64,000 nucleotides of DNA, taken from the NCBI RefSeq assembly GCF_006716235.1, contig NZ_VFOR01000001.1:310001-374000 (forward strand), read 5' to 3'. The DNA is from Propioniferax innocua (lineage in GTDB: Bacteria; Actinomycetota; Actinomycetes; Propionibacteriales; Propionibacteriaceae). Position 1 is the first letter of the stretch, and each line of letters starts with the position of its first letter. Positions 9,454 to 18,309 of this stretch are shown here, piece by piece. A model generated the notes under the pieces. That model worked only from the letters and a program-made list of their open reading frames with translations, did no database searches and was not told where the DNA came from. The position numbers and the translations under genes were made by a program.

Positions 9454-10731
9454 ATGTTGATCGCTGCGCAAATCATCATGGTCCTGACTCTTGTTCTCAT
9501 GGTCTGGGGCAAGACGCCGCTGTACTCCACCGCCGTGATCGGTTCGGCCCTGGCCGCACTGGTGGCGGGAATCCCCATCATCAGTTCCGATGAGGAGGCC
9601 ACCACCATCCGAACTCTGATCGGTGATGGCCTCAACCCGGTGATCGCCGACATGGCCGGTGTTCTGGTGTTCATCGGAATCATGGAAGCGGTCGGGTTCC
9701 TCGACGTTCTGGTGAAAGCGATCATCCGACTCGGCAACCGGTTCGGCGGCGGCCCCGGCGTGGCCAGCTCCGGCGGCATCGCCGCAGGTCTGATCGGCGC
9801 GTTCACCGGTTTCACCCAGCCGGCCATCACCGCCGTGGTCACGGGGCCAGCCTCCACCAAACTTGGCGTCAGCCCCAGCAAGTCGGCCGGTGTGCACGCC
9901 CATGCCGGGCACCTCGGAAATTTCGCAGGATTCACCCATCCGACGCTGTTGGCCGTGATCGCCACCGCCGGTATCAAGTTCGGCTGGATCAATGTCATCG
10001 GTCTGGCCACGGCACTGACGATCTTCGGAGTGTCGTTCCTGCGCATGCGCGGAGACCTCAAGGGCAAGGAGATCTCCGGGGAGGAACGTGACGAGGTGAT
10101 GAAGCAGTTCGCCCCCGAGGAGGGCGAACCTTCGGTCTGGTTGGCGCTCCTGCCGTTCGTCCTTCTCGTGATCGGTTTCGCGCTCGGCTACCCGGTCTTC
10201 GCCGTCGGCTTCGTCGTCTCGGTCATCGTCATGGCTCTGGGCCGCTACAACCCGCTCAAGGGCGAAGAAGAGATGCTGAAGTCCGTCCAGCGTGTCGCTG
10301 TTCCCCTGATCGCCACCGTCGGCTTCCTGTTCATGTCGGGGGTCATCGGTGAGATCGGCATCGTGCCGCTGATGGCGGGATTGTTCGAGCCGCTGCTGAC
10401 GAGCATGCCCATCCTGACTCTGGTGCTGGTGTCGGCGGTGGCCGGGCTGCTCACGCAGTCCAACTCTGCGTCGGCTGCCATCATCCTGCCCTTCCTCACC
10501 TTGGTCATGGCACAGGACGGCATCAATCCGCTCGCTGCTGCGGCTGCTGCGGCAGGCCCCACGGCCGTGATGCAGTACTTCCTGACCGGTGGCCCGGTCG
10601 CCGCCCTCGCGACGGCCATCCCGGTGATCCCCGGATCGGATCTCAAGACCGCGAACCGCTTCCAGCGCCCCTCGATCCTGGCCGGTCTGGGATTCGTGGG
10701 TGCTCTGGCCATCGTCCTCGGGTTCTTCTGA
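9454..10731 (+). CDS. GntP-family-like organic anion permease
   Basis: About 425-residue transporter with 11-13 hydrophobic segments, conserved-looking GAFTGFTQPAITAV and HLGNFAGFTHPT half-repeats, and the glycine/serine-rich loop LLTQSNSASAAIILPF typical of the GntP/ion-transporter superfamily. Substrate cannot be assigned; the asparaginase 33 bases downstream hints at amino or dicarboxylic acids such as asparagine, aspartate or a related acid. The start is placed at the ATG at 9454 because GGAGAGA lies 4-9 bases upstream; an ATG at 9442 is in frame but lacks a binding site. A perfect palindrome sits in the upstream region. Confidence 0.8.
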   Translation: MLIAAQIIMVLTLVLMVWGKTPLYSTAVIGSALAALVAGIPIISSDEEATTIRTLIGDGLNPVIADMAGVLVFIGIMEAVGFLDVLVKAIIRLGNRFGGGPGVASSGGIAAGLIGAFTGFTQPAITAVVTGPASTKLGVSPSKSAGVHAHAGHLGNFAGFTHPTLLAVIATAGIKFGWINVIGLATALTIFGVSFLRMRGDLKGKEISGEERDEVMKQFAPEEGEPSVWLALLPFVLLVIGFALGYPVFAVGFVVSVIVMALGRYNPLKGEEEMLKSVQRVAVPLIATVGFLFMSGVIGEIGIVPLMAGLFEPLLTSMPILTLVLVSAVAGLLTQSNSASAAIILPFLTLVMAQDGINPLAAAAAAAGPTAVMQYFLTGGPVAALATAIPVIPGSDLKTANRFQRPSILAGLGFVGALAIVLGFF

Positions 10732-10764
10732 TCCGCCCCACCTGAGCTGAAAGGAACATCAGAC

Positions 10765-11757
10765 ATGACACCCCGAATCGCTGTCGGTGCGCTGGGCGGC
10801 ACCATCGCCATGGCCGCCGACACTCCCGGAGGAGCGGTCTCCCCCAAGCTCGATGCAGACTCCCTCGTGACCGCCGTACCCGGGTTGGACGAGGTCGCCT
10901 CGATCGAGGCGAAGACCTTGGCCTCGCTCCCCTCTCCTTCGGTGGGCCCCGCCGAGGTGCGTGCAGCGCTTGAGTTCGCTGAAGCCTCCATCGCATGCGG
11001 AGCCGATGGAGTGGTCATCACCCATGGCACCGACACGCTCGAGGAGACCGCCTATCTGCTCGACCTGTGTTGGTCTCACCCCGAGCCGCTCGTCGTGACC
11101 GGGGCCATGCGGCATCCCGAAGCGATCTCTGCGGACGGACCGGCGAATCTCCTCGCAGCCGCCCTGACCGCATCGAGCCCGGCCGCACGAGACATGGGCG
11201 TGCTGGTCTGCCTCGACGACACGATCCTGGCGGCCCGGCATGTGACGAAGTCCGATTCCACGTCCTTGGCCACCTTCGTGGCACCGGGCTGGGGCCCTCT
11301 GGGGCGGATCGTGGAGGGGCAGGTGCGCATGGCCACCCGGCCCGTCGGACGTTTCGAGGCCCTGCCCATGCCCGGCACCGACGTCATCGACGTGGCGTAT
11401 CACGAGGCACTCCTGGGCGACGACGGCCGACAACTCACCGCGGTGATCGCGTCCGGCCCCCGTGGATTGGTGCTTTCGGGGGCAGGTGGCGGGCATGTCT
11501 CACAGACGGCGGCAGAGCCGCTGGTGAAGGCATTGGACGAGGGCCTCCCGGTGGTGTTCGGCACACGGACCGGTGGTGGTTCCAGCATGGTCTCCACCTA
11601 CGGCTACCCCGGATCCGAGGAGCACCTGATCGCACATGGCGCCATCGGTGCCGGTTTCCTGCATCCACGGAAGGCTCGGCTGCTCCTGCACGTGCTTCTC
11701 GAAGCAGGGTATGCCGTGCCCGAGATGCGGGAGGTGTTCTCTTCACGCGGAGCCTGA
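10765..11757 (+). CDS. L-asparaginase
   Basis: Hydrolyses L-asparagine to aspartate and ammonia. Both family signatures are present: GALGGTIAM (about residues 9-17) with the nucleophilic threonine and ITHGTDTLEETAYLL (about residues 88-102) with the second catalytic Thr-Asp pair. 330 residues. There is no obvious signal peptide, so it is probably cytoplasmic. AAAGGA precedes the ATG. It follows the permease by 33 bases and is likely co-transcribed, giving an uptake-plus-deamidation pair. Confidence 0.9.
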   Translation: MTPRIAVGALGGTIAMAADTPGGAVSPKLDADSLVTAVPGLDEVASIEAKTLASLPSPSVGPAEVRAALEFAEASIACGADGVVITHGTDTLEETAYLLDLCWSHPEPLVVTGAMRHPEAISADGPANLLAAALTASSPAARDMGVLVCLDDTILAARHVTKSDSTSLATFVAPGWGPLGRIVEGQVRMATRPVGRFEALPMPGTDVIDVAYHEALLGDDGRQLTAVIASGPRGLVLSGAGGGHVSQTAAEPLVKALDEGLPVVFGTRTGGGSSMVSTYGYPGSEEHLIAHGAIGAGFLHPRKARLLLHVLLEAGYAVPEMREVFSSRGA

Positions 11758-11765
11758 CCGGTCGC

Positions 11766-11771
11766 TACGGT
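11766..11771 (+). promoter_or_regulatory. -10 hexamer TACGGT, probable leaderless promoter
   Basis: TACGGT lies 6 bases before the ATG at 11778 (PEBP gene), right after the asparaginase stop. Confidence 0.4.
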
Positions 11772-11777
11772 GGAGCC

Positions 11778-12311
11778 ATGCCGAACAATCCGTTTGCCAA
11801 TCTGGATGATCTTCCGCTGTTCGAGCTCACCAGCCACGACATCGCCGATGAGGGTGAGATGCCCTTGGCCAACTGCTCGGGGCTCATGGGCGTCGAGGGC
11901 GGTGAGGATGTCTCCCCGCACCTGAGTTGGAAGGGCGCTCCCGACGAGACGAAGTCGTACGTCGTCACGTGCTTCGACCCCGATGCACCCACCCAGGCCG
12001 GGTTCTGGCACTGGGCCGTCGCCAATATACCGGCGTCGGTGACCGAGCTTCCGGCCAATGCCGGCGATCCGGACGCCGGGCTGCTCCCCGACGGCGCACT
12101 CACCGTGCCGAACGACCTTCGTCAGCCGCGTTACATCGGCGCGGCTCCGCCGGCCGGGCATGGGCCACACCGCTACTTCTTCGTGGTCCATGCCCTGGAC
12201 GTCGAGAGCCTCGAAGGAGTCGACGGCGATTCGACACCGACGTTCCTGGCGTTCAACGTGTTCAGCCACGCGATCGCCCGGGCCTATCTCGAGGTCACCT
12301 TCGAGCAGTGA
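11778..12311 (+). CDS. YbhB/YbcL family (Raf kinase inhibitor-like, PEBP) protein
   Basis: 177-residue phosphatidylethanolamine-binding-protein-fold protein. The ligand-pocket motifs are clear: DPDAPTQAGFWHWAVANIPA (the DPDAP and HW residues) and GPHRYFFVVHALD (the GPHRY motif). No signal peptide, so cytoplasmic. The bacterial family's physiological ligand is unknown. ATG at 11778 follows TACGGT by 6 bases with no ribosome binding site, so this gene may have its own leaderless promoter although it follows asparaginase closely. Confidence 0.92.
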   Translation: MPNNPFANLDDLPLFELTSHDIADEGEMPLANCSGLMGVEGGEDVSPHLSWKGAPDETKSYVVTCFDPDAPTQAGFWHWAVANIPASVTELPANAGDPDAGLLPDGALTVPNDLRQPRYIGAAPPAGHGPHRYFFVVHALDVESLEGVDGDSTPTFLAFNVFSHAIARAYLEVTFEQ

Positions 12312-12334
12312 TTCCCCACCGGCAGGTGATGTTC

Positions 12335-12340
12335 TAGCCT
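12335..12340 (+). promoter_or_regulatory. -10 hexamer TAGCCT, probable leaderless promoter
   Basis: TAGCCT lies 6 bases before the ATG at 12347 of the double-ACT protein. Confidence 0.45.
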
Positions 12341-12346
12341 GTCGAC

Positions 12347-12880
12347 ATGGCGAAACTCGTACTGACCGCAATCGGGCGCGATCGGGCCGGCCTGGTGCAG
12401 GCCCTGTCCAGTTCCTTGGATGCTCATGCCGGGAACTGGCTGGAAAGTGAATTCCTGCACCTGGCCGGGCATTTCGCCGGTATCGCCCTGGTCGATGTGC
12501 CCGACGCCGACGTGCAGGCCTTCACCTCATCGGTCTCGAAACTCGAGGATTCAGTGGGGCTGCGGGTGGAGGTCACCACAGGTGAGCCCAAGTCAGTGCC
12601 GACGCCCGAGCCGGCCGCCGGTGAGGCCGAGCGGTTGAAGCTCCATCTGCTCGGTCAGGACCGGCCCGGCATGGTGCGTCAGGTGACCTCAGCGCTCGTC
12701 TCACAGCAGGTGACCATCGAGGAGTTCAGCTCATGGACCCGCAGCGCCCCTGAAGGCGGCGGCACCCTGTTCGAGGCCGAGGCACTGATCCAGCTCGCCG
12801 AAGGCACCGAAGCCGCCAAGGTGCGTGACGCCCTCGAGCAGATCGCCAGCGAACTGATGGTCGACCTGGAACTCTCGTAA
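12347..12880 (+). CDS. Double ACT-domain protein, GcvR-like
   Basis: 177 residues made of two ACT domains: residues about 1-75 (LVLTAIGRDRAGLVQALSSS) and about 92-170 (LKLHLLGQDRPGMVRQVTSA). Both carry the D-R-x-G-x-V ligand-loop signature. This architecture matches GcvR, the accessory repressor of the glycine cleavage operon, though actinobacterial members are untested. gcvP and gcvH are elsewhere in this window (51169 and 58118), so a glycine-sensing role is possible. ATG follows TAGCCT by 6 bases. Confidence 0.85.
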   Translation: MAKLVLTAIGRDRAGLVQALSSSLDAHAGNWLESEFLHLAGHFAGIALVDVPDADVQAFTSSVSKLEDSVGLRVEVTTGEPKSVPTPEPAAGEAERLKLHLLGQDRPGMVRQVTSALVSQQVTIEEFSSWTRSAPEGGGTLFEAEALIQLAEGTEAAKVRDALEQIASELMVDLELS

Positions 12881-12894
12881 GTCATCCGTCACCA

Positions 12895-12930
12895 CCGTGC
12901 GGTGAACATCATGTGATGCTCACCGCACGG
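12895..12930. terminator. Bidirectional hairpin terminator
   Basis: Perfect 11-base arms (CCGTGCGGTGA and TCACCGCACGG) with a loop that can itself pair partly. It lies between two convergent genes (ACT protein and AGCS symporter), the right place for a shared terminator. Confidence 0.7.
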
Positions 12931-12945
12931 CACAGAGGACCCCCG

Positions 12946-14487
12946 TCAGACTCCGCGACTTGCGGGCTCGGGCTGCTCCGTCACCCGCTCGGCCACAGGC
13001 CTGCCGAAAATTGTTGACCTCTCCGCTTCTGGGACAGGATCGATCTCACCCGCTTGTACCTTTTCGCGATGACCATTGATCTCGCGGCGCAGGACATTGG
13101 ACAGGAAGTAGATCCCGACAAGATTTGGAATTGTCACCAAGAAGAAGAGCGCGTCAGAGAACCGCACCACCGTTTCGAGGGTCACCGCCGATCCGAGGAC
13201 AATCATCGTCAAGTAGACGACGTCATACACACGTTCGGCCACACGGCTTCGGTTGAACACAAAGCCAGCCGCCTTGCGTCCGTAGTACGAGAACGCCAGC
13301 ACCGTTGAGAATGCGAACAAGGCAATGCACACCGTTAAGAGCCACGGAAAGATGGCATGCACCGTGGCAAAGGCATCGGTGGTGAGTGCGACACCGTCGC
13401 TCTCGGATGACTTGTACTCCCCGGTGACGATGATCGCCAGTGCTGTCATCGTGCACACCACGACGGAGTCGATGAACGGTTCCCAGGAGGCCACCATGCC
13501 TTCCGCAGCAGGCCGACGATTCTTGGTCGCAGCATGAGCCATCCCTGCGGTTCCCACACCTGCGGCATTCGAGAACAGCGCCCGCTGGATTCCAACGACC
13601 ATGACCCCGACGACGCCACCGGTCACCCCTTCTCCGGTGAACGCGCCGCTGAAGATGAGACCGAGCGACTCGGGCACATGCTGAATGTTGACGCCCAATA
13701 CGACGAGGACACAGCCGATGTAGAGCACAGCCATGATGGGTGTGATGCGGCCGGTCCACTGTGCGATCTTCTTCAGACCACCGAGTATCACGATGCCGAC
13801 CACAGTAGCCAGCACCACTCCGATGAGCCAGCCTCGCTCGGCGAACCAACTCGCCTCGCCGCCAGTGGCCCCGATGATCTGGGCGGTCATCTGATTCGAC
13901 TGGAAGATATTGCCAGCTCCAGTGGCTGCAACCATCATGCAGGCCCCGAAAATCAATGCCAGGACTCGACCAAGCCGCGGGCGACCGATATCGGCAAGAC
14001 CATCGCGCAAGTAATACATGGGGCCCCCATCGATGGTTCCATCGATGTTGACGCGCCGGTACTTCTGGGCCAGCGTCGCCTCAGACATCTTCAGGGCCAT
14101 GCCGAACATCCCTGACACGATGATCCAAAACACTGCTCCCGGACCACCCACGGTGATGGCCACTGCAACACCTGCGATATTTCCCAAACCAACGGTTCCT
14201 GACAGCTCTGTGGCCAAGGCTTGGAAACTGGTTACCTCACCTTCGTCGTCATATCGGCTGAATCGGCCCCGAAGGATATCCAAGGTATGCCTCAGATCAC
14301 GCCAGGGCCTCATTCTCAGCCAAAGGGTCAGGAACAGTCCACCCGCAGTCAGCCAGATGACCAGCAAGGGCACCGAAAGTGCACCGAGCGTCAACTCGTA
14401 GAAGACGATCGCCTCCAGCACATCGACCACTGGGCCGAACCAACTCTGTATCCACGCATCGATCGAACTTCCTGTCAGGGGCATCAT
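12946..14487 (-). CDS. AGCS-family sodium:amino acid symporter
   Basis: About 513 residues with roughly ten membrane helices and family hallmarks: GTVGLGNIAGVAVAITVGGPGAVFW, GTIDGGPMYYLRDGL (split here to core motifs) and GVGTAGMAHAATKNRRPA. The family imports alanine or glycine with sodium. Located third in the minus-strand operon after the DUF1338 dioxygenase and the FAD oxidoreductase, it may instead bring in the amino acid that this island degrades. Start at the ATG at 14487 is chosen because AAAGGTGA lies about 8 bases upstream; tandem GTG codons at 14496 and 14493 are alternatives. Confidence 0.9.
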   Translation of the reverse strand: MMPLTGSSIDAWIQSWFGPVVDVLEAIVFYELTLGALSVPLLVIWLTAGGLFLTLWLRMRPWRDLRHTLDILRGRFSRYDDEGEVTSFQALATELSGTVGLGNIAGVAVAITVGGPGAVFWIIVSGMFGMALKMSEATLAQKYRRVNIDGTIDGGPMYYLRDGLADIGRPRLGRVLALIFGACMMVAATGAGNIFQSNQMTAQIIGATGGEASWFAERGWLIGVVLATVVGIVILGGLKKIAQWTGRITPIMAVLYIGCVLVVLGVNIQHVPESLGLIFSGAFTGEGVTGGVVGVMVVGIQRALFSNAAGVGTAGMAHAATKNRRPAAEGMVASWEPFIDSVVVCTMTALAIIVTGEYKSSESDGVALTTDAFATVHAIFPWLLTVCIALFAFSTVLAFSYYGRKAAGFVFNRSRVAERVYDVVYLTMIVLGSAVTLETVVRFSDALFFLVTIPNLVGIYFLSNVLRREINGHREKVQAGEIDPVPEAERSTIFGRPVAERVTEQPEPASRGV

Positions 14488-14565
14488 TGCCACCACTCAC
14501 CTTTCGATTCTTCACAGTTGTGCACCGCGGCGACCCGCTTCATTGCAGTACCCACGGCTGCATGA

Positions 14566-15720
14566 TCAAACGATGTTCAGTTCAGGCCGCCATGTATTTC
14601 CAGCAAAACGGTCGGCATTAAAGGACGAGACATCAACGAAGGGCTGCTCACCGCGAACAAGATCACGCATCACTTCGCCGATCGCTGGACCCTGAAGGAA
14701 GCCATGTCCTGAAAAACCAGCCGCATAGAAGAATCCGGGCACCGCACTGGATTGCCCGATCAGGGCGTTATGGTCAGGCGTGTTCTCATACAGGCCCGCC
14801 CAGCCGGAGCAGAAACCCACATCTTGAAGATGAGGGATCCGCCTTTCCATGGCGCCACACAGGTCCTCCAGCCAATCGTCGCTCATGGACGTACAGAATC
14901 CGGGCTCCTCTCCCCGGTATGACATCCCCATCAGCAACCCAGGCCCTTCGTTGTGAAAGTAAAGCCCGGTGCGATGATCGATCGTGAATGGCGTGTCGGC
15001 GGCCAGGCCTTCAATGGGCTCGGTGATGAGAATCTGACGCCGGAGCGGTTCGATCGGGAGTGTGACACCGGCCCATTCCCCCACCTCCTTGGACCAAGCA
15101 CCTGCGGCGCAGATGACCGTATCGGTGGCGATCGGGCCGGCTACCGTCTGCACTCCGGCAATTCGCCCGTCGACGATGTCGATGTCTGTGGCCGCGCAAC
15201 CGCTGATGAGTCTCGCTCCGGCTTTCCTGGCGGCACGGACATATCCGACAACCACTGATTCGGGAGTGCAATGGCCATCGCGTGGCGTCCATGCCGCAGC
15301 GACCAAGTCACCGGTGACCGCCTGGGGGGAGAGCTTCTTTGCCTCGGCAGGAGAGATTATGTGCGATTCAAGCCCCAATCGCGTCTGAAGCTCTGCATTC
15401 GCGGTGAACATGTCGACTGCTTCATCATCGTCGAGCAGAAAAAGGTAGCCGACCTGATGCAAGTCGATAGCCTGATCGAAGAGCGTCTCGAAGTTCTCGA
15501 AGATCTCAAGGCTTCGTGCCCCGAGTTGGACGTTCACCTCATCGGAGAATTGAGCACGGATACCTCCTGCAGCTCTGCACGTGGAAGCTTCGCCGAACCC
15601 TCCCTTGTCCAAAAGCACCACGTCACGGATCCCGGCAGCCGCAAGCTCATAGGCAGTGGCCACCCCCATGATGCCTCCGCCGATTATCACCACGGATGCC
15701 TGCTTCGGAATGGTGGTCAT
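14566..15720 (-). CDS. DAO-family FAD-dependent amine/amino acid oxidoreductase
   Basis: 384 residues. The N-terminus has the FAD Rossmann motif VVIIGGGIMGVATAYELA, followed by the STCRAAGGIRAQF flavin-contact region, and the C-terminal GFFYAAGFSGHGFLQGPAIG typical of sarcosine oxidase beta / glycine oxidase relatives. It oxidises an amine or imino acid, probably a secondary amine. Next to the 2-oxoadipate dioxygenase and an AmaB-like aldehyde dehydrogenase, the attractive substrate is L-pipecolate (the AmaA role). ATG at 15720 has AAAGGA upstream; the longer upstream reading lacks support. It follows the DUF1338 gene by 11 bases. Confidence 0.88.
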   Translation of the reverse strand: MTTIPKQASVVIIGGGIMGVATAYELAAAGIRDVVLLDKGGFGEASTCRAAGGIRAQFSDEVNVQLGARSLEIFENFETLFDQAIDLHQVGYLFLLDDDEAVDMFTANAELQTRLGLESHIISPAEAKKLSPQAVTGDLVAAAWTPRDGHCTPESVVVGYVRAARKAGARLISGCAATDIDIVDGRIAGVQTVAGPIATDTVICAAGAWSKEVGEWAGVTLPIEPLRRQILITEPIEGLAADTPFTIDHRTGLYFHNEGPGLLMGMSYRGEEPGFCTSMSDDWLEDLCGAMERRIPHLQDVGFCSGWAGLYENTPDHNALIGQSSAVPGFFYAAGFSGHGFLQGPAIGEVMRDLVRGEQPFVDVSSFNADRFAGNTWRPELNIV

Positions 15721-15731
15721 GGTCGTTCCTT

Positions 15732-17129
15732 TCAGGCCGCCAGATGTGACACGCCGAGTTTCTCCATCGCGGCCTCGAGCGATGCACGCGATTGCGCGGC
15801 GTAGAGATCGTGAGGGTCGGTGATGGCTCGCCCCATGGCGCGGGCCAGCCACTCTTCATCACGTTCGATGGCGTTCTGGGACTCGTCCTTGGAGCCACGA
15901 TCAGTGAGATTGGAATCGAAGATTCCTGCCGCCGAACGCGGTAGGAAGTCCTCATAGACGATGGGCGTGGCAGTGATGTGGCCACTGTCCAACAAGGCGG
16001 AAAAGGTCCCCGGCAGCGGCCCCTTCTGATCAGGGTGTGCGGTGTAGGTGAAGTAAGCCAGTTCTCTCCTGCAGAGCTCCTCCTCACTGGGGCACCGTTC
16101 CTCCCATACTTCGCGCGCCACGTCGACGCGAGTCACCCGAGGATCGACTCTGCGGCGATCCACCAGCCGACGGTCGGTTTCGGCCACCATCTCGTCATAG
16201 AGATCACGACCCGCCGGCGTGAGCGCTATGCCCCGTTGCTCCACCTCCCCGAACCGAACACGTAATTCACCAGTCGACAGGCTTCCATCCGTTTCGCGAA
16301 AGGTACGCTTCTCGGCCAACGCGCGGAACGAGGTCTGGCGCAACAGCAAGTCGGGAAAATCACCACCGGGCGGCCCCTGCACCTCGGCGATCATTTCGAA
16401 GCCACGCTCCTGCATCGAGGCGTACAGGTCATCGATATCCAGCACGCGGGGCGTCAGGTGATTGATATGAGTCGATTCCACCCCTCCGATGTCGGCCGCG
16501 ACCCCGGAGACCCTGCCCAATTCTTCGTACCATGCCCGGTCTACCGGAATATCGGACAGCTCGAAAGCACCGACCGCGAGATCCAAGAAACGGTCAGCGT
16601 CGGCAGAAGCCAGCCCCCCGTCAACCTCAGCACGGTCTGCCAGCTCGAGCAGTTCGTCGTCGAAGAGAGTTCGCGCCGCCAGAAATTCCTTGAGCCGAGA
16701 CTCCTGATCCTCTGAGAAGAACCGTCGATCTTCGGGGATCAGCATCGAAGTGAACACCCGGAAGGGGTTGCGCGCTAGCTCCTCAGGGGCATGCGGGCGA
16801 AACGCAGTGGATACCACAGGTACCGGCTGCGGGTAAGCGTCTCGAAGATCGTAAAAGCCCGTCGGGTACATACCGCAGGCACCGAAGATGCGCGCTGCCT
16901 GCGACAGCTCTTCGGGGGAGCCGACGCGAATGGCACCATGCCGCTCTGCCGTCACCCGGTCAATGGTGCCGAGGCGCTCGGCAGAGGCCTTTTGGGTATC
17001 CATCACACGTTGATTGACTTCTGCCGAGACGTCCACAAGGGCGTTGTAGGCCGGCACCTCAGAACCGTAAAGCTCCGACAGTCGAACGGCGAAGCGAGCG
17101 CGTAGCTCCACAGGAAGGATGAAGGACAT
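15732..17129 (-). CDS. hglS: DUF1338 (HglS/YdcJ-type) 2-oxoadipate dioxygenase/decarboxylase
   Basis: 465 residues. In Pseudomonas putida the DUF1338 enzyme HglS converts 2-oxoadipate to D-2-hydroxyglutarate with loss of CO2, using Fe(II) and O2. Likely metal ligands are visible in the expected order: His in ERHGAIRVGS, His in ESTHINHLTPRVLDID, and Glu in RFGEVEQRGIALT. ATG at 17129 follows GGAGG at ideal spacing; upstream readings to 17177 lack this. First gene of an operon with the flavoprotein and the AGCS symporter. A T-N11-A dyad lies about 100 bases upstream. Family identity is strong, while the exact substrate is by analogy. Confidence 0.87.
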   Translation of the reverse strand: MSFILPVELRARFAVRLSELYGSEVPAYNALVDVSAEVNQRVMDTQKASAERLGTIDRVTAERHGAIRVGSPEELSQAARIFGACGMYPTGFYDLRDAYPQPVPVVSTAFRPHAPEELARNPFRVFTSMLIPEDRRFFSEDQESRLKEFLAARTLFDDELLELADRAEVDGGLASADADRFLDLAVGAFELSDIPVDRAWYEELGRVSGVAADIGGVESTHINHLTPRVLDIDDLYASMQERGFEMIAEVQGPPGGDFPDLLLRQTSFRALAEKRTFRETDGSLSTGELRVRFGEVEQRGIALTPAGRDLYDEMVAETDRRLVDRRRVDPRVTRVDVAREVWEERCPSEEELCRRELAYFTYTAHPDQKGPLPGTFSALLDSGHITATPIVYEDFLPRSAAGIFDSNLTDRGSKDESQNAIERDEEWLARAMGRAITDPHDLYAAQSRASLEAAMEKLGVSHLAA

Positions 17130-17232
17130 CTGTGCCTCCAGAACGACGATGTACTGGCTGACTGTGACCAGCATCACTAGGAGTGGAGGCTCATGCCAAG
17201 GCCTTCAAGCCATGCCATTCGTGATGGTGGCG

Positions 17233-17245
17233 TAAGCGCTGCTTA
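17233..17245. promoter_or_regulatory. LysR-type box TAAGC-gct-GCTTA
   Basis: A T-N11-A dyad with perfect 5-base arms in the 139-base gap between the LysR gene and hglS, about 104 bases upstream of the hglS start. This is a typical position for an LTTR activation site. Confidence 0.45.
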
Positions 17246-17268
17246 TGCTGACAGGCCGCAACAGTGGC

Positions 17269-18198
17269 TCAGCCCTCTGGAAGGCTGATGCCGGGAATAT
17301 CCTCAGCCAGCTCACCCGCGGCCACGAGAAGTCCTCTGATCGCTTCAGGGACAGCCGCATTGGTCATTGTTCGACGGTGCACGATATCGATCCGGCGATA
17401 GATCGGCGCGGCCAATGGACGAGAAACAGCCCCCTGCCCCTCCCGAACTGCAAGTGATGGCATCAGAGCTATCCCGAGATCAACCGAAACCAGTCCCCGG
17501 ATGACCGCATAGTTGTTCGAACGGTAATCCACCTTCGGAATAAAGCCATGTTGCGCGGCCAATGCTTGAAGACACTGCGTCCCATCCGCAGAGTCAGAGG
17601 TGTTAATCCACATCTCTTCGCTCAATGTCGCCATGTCGAGCACCTCGCGTTTGGCCAAGGGGTTCCCCTCGGCAACCATCACCACGACCTCGTCGATGAG
17701 CAGCGGGATCGCGGTGAGGGTCCGCGGATAGGCACGCGGAACGAGGTCGTAGCGGTAGACCAGCCCGAGGTCCAGCTCACCATCGGCGAGGAGTGTCAAA
17801 ATCATCTCCGGCTCACCCTCGTCCAGCTGCAATGCGAGCTCCGGATACAGCTCACGGCGCGCGGAAAGCCATCGCGGGAGCAGTCGGGAATTGATCGTCG
17901 GAAACGACCCGACACGCAACAGCCCCGCAGACCCGCCCACCATCTCGGCCACTTTGTTCTCCAGGTCTTCCATGTCTGCCAGCACAGCGCGAGCATGTGT
18001 AGCCAGCACCATCGCTGCGGGCGTGGGGGTCACACTATGAGCTTCACGCTCAAACAGCGTGAGGCGACTGGCCCGTTCCAAGGCGGCCATCTGCTGGGAA
18101 ATCGCTGAAGCCGTGAAGTTCAACGATCGAGCGGCATCGGCGAACGACCCTGTTCGCAGAACCGTGACCAGTGTATGAAGGTGCACAGGGTTCAACAC
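17269..18198 (-). CDS. LysR-family transcriptional regulator
   Basis: About 309 residues. The winged-helix domain opens LNPVHLHTLVTVLRTGSFAD and contains the recognition helix region FTASAISQQMAALE; the effector-binding domain follows (LLRVGSFPTINSRLLPRWL). The start is set at GTG 18198, which places the HTH at the usual distance; an ATG at 18234 or 18291 is possible. Directly upstream of hglS on the same strand, it probably activates the hglS-flavoprotein-symporter operon in response to a pathway intermediate, through the T-N11-A site at 17233. Confidence 0.9.
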   Translation of the reverse strand: MLNPVHLHTLVTVLRTGSFADAARSLNFTASAISQQMAALERASRLTLFEREAHSVTPTPAAMVLATHARAVLADMEDLENKVAEMVGGSAGLLRVGSFPTINSRLLPRWLSARRELYPELALQLDEGEPEMILTLLADGELDLGLVYRYDLVPRAYPRTLTAIPLLIDEVVVMVAEGNPLAKREVLDMATLSEEMWINTSDSADGTQCLQALAAQHGFIPKVDYRSNNYAVIRGLVSVDLGIALMPSLAVREGQGAVSRPLAAPIYRRIDIVHRRTMTNAAVPEAIRGLLVAAGELAEDIPGISLPEG

Positions 18199-18309
18199 GA
18201 CTGCAGGGTAACCGTCAGCAGGTGCGCCGTGCATACGGCCTTGGCCCGAATGGATCAATGGGCCAGACTGCCATTGTCGACAACCGATCATCGCAGGCGG
18301 ACAATCACC

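Noticed and set aside
17130-17177. N-terminal extension of the DUF1338 protein to 17177
   Set aside because: The ATG at 17129 has an ideal GGAGG, and family members start near MSFILPVELRARF; the upstream codons lack a ribosome binding site.
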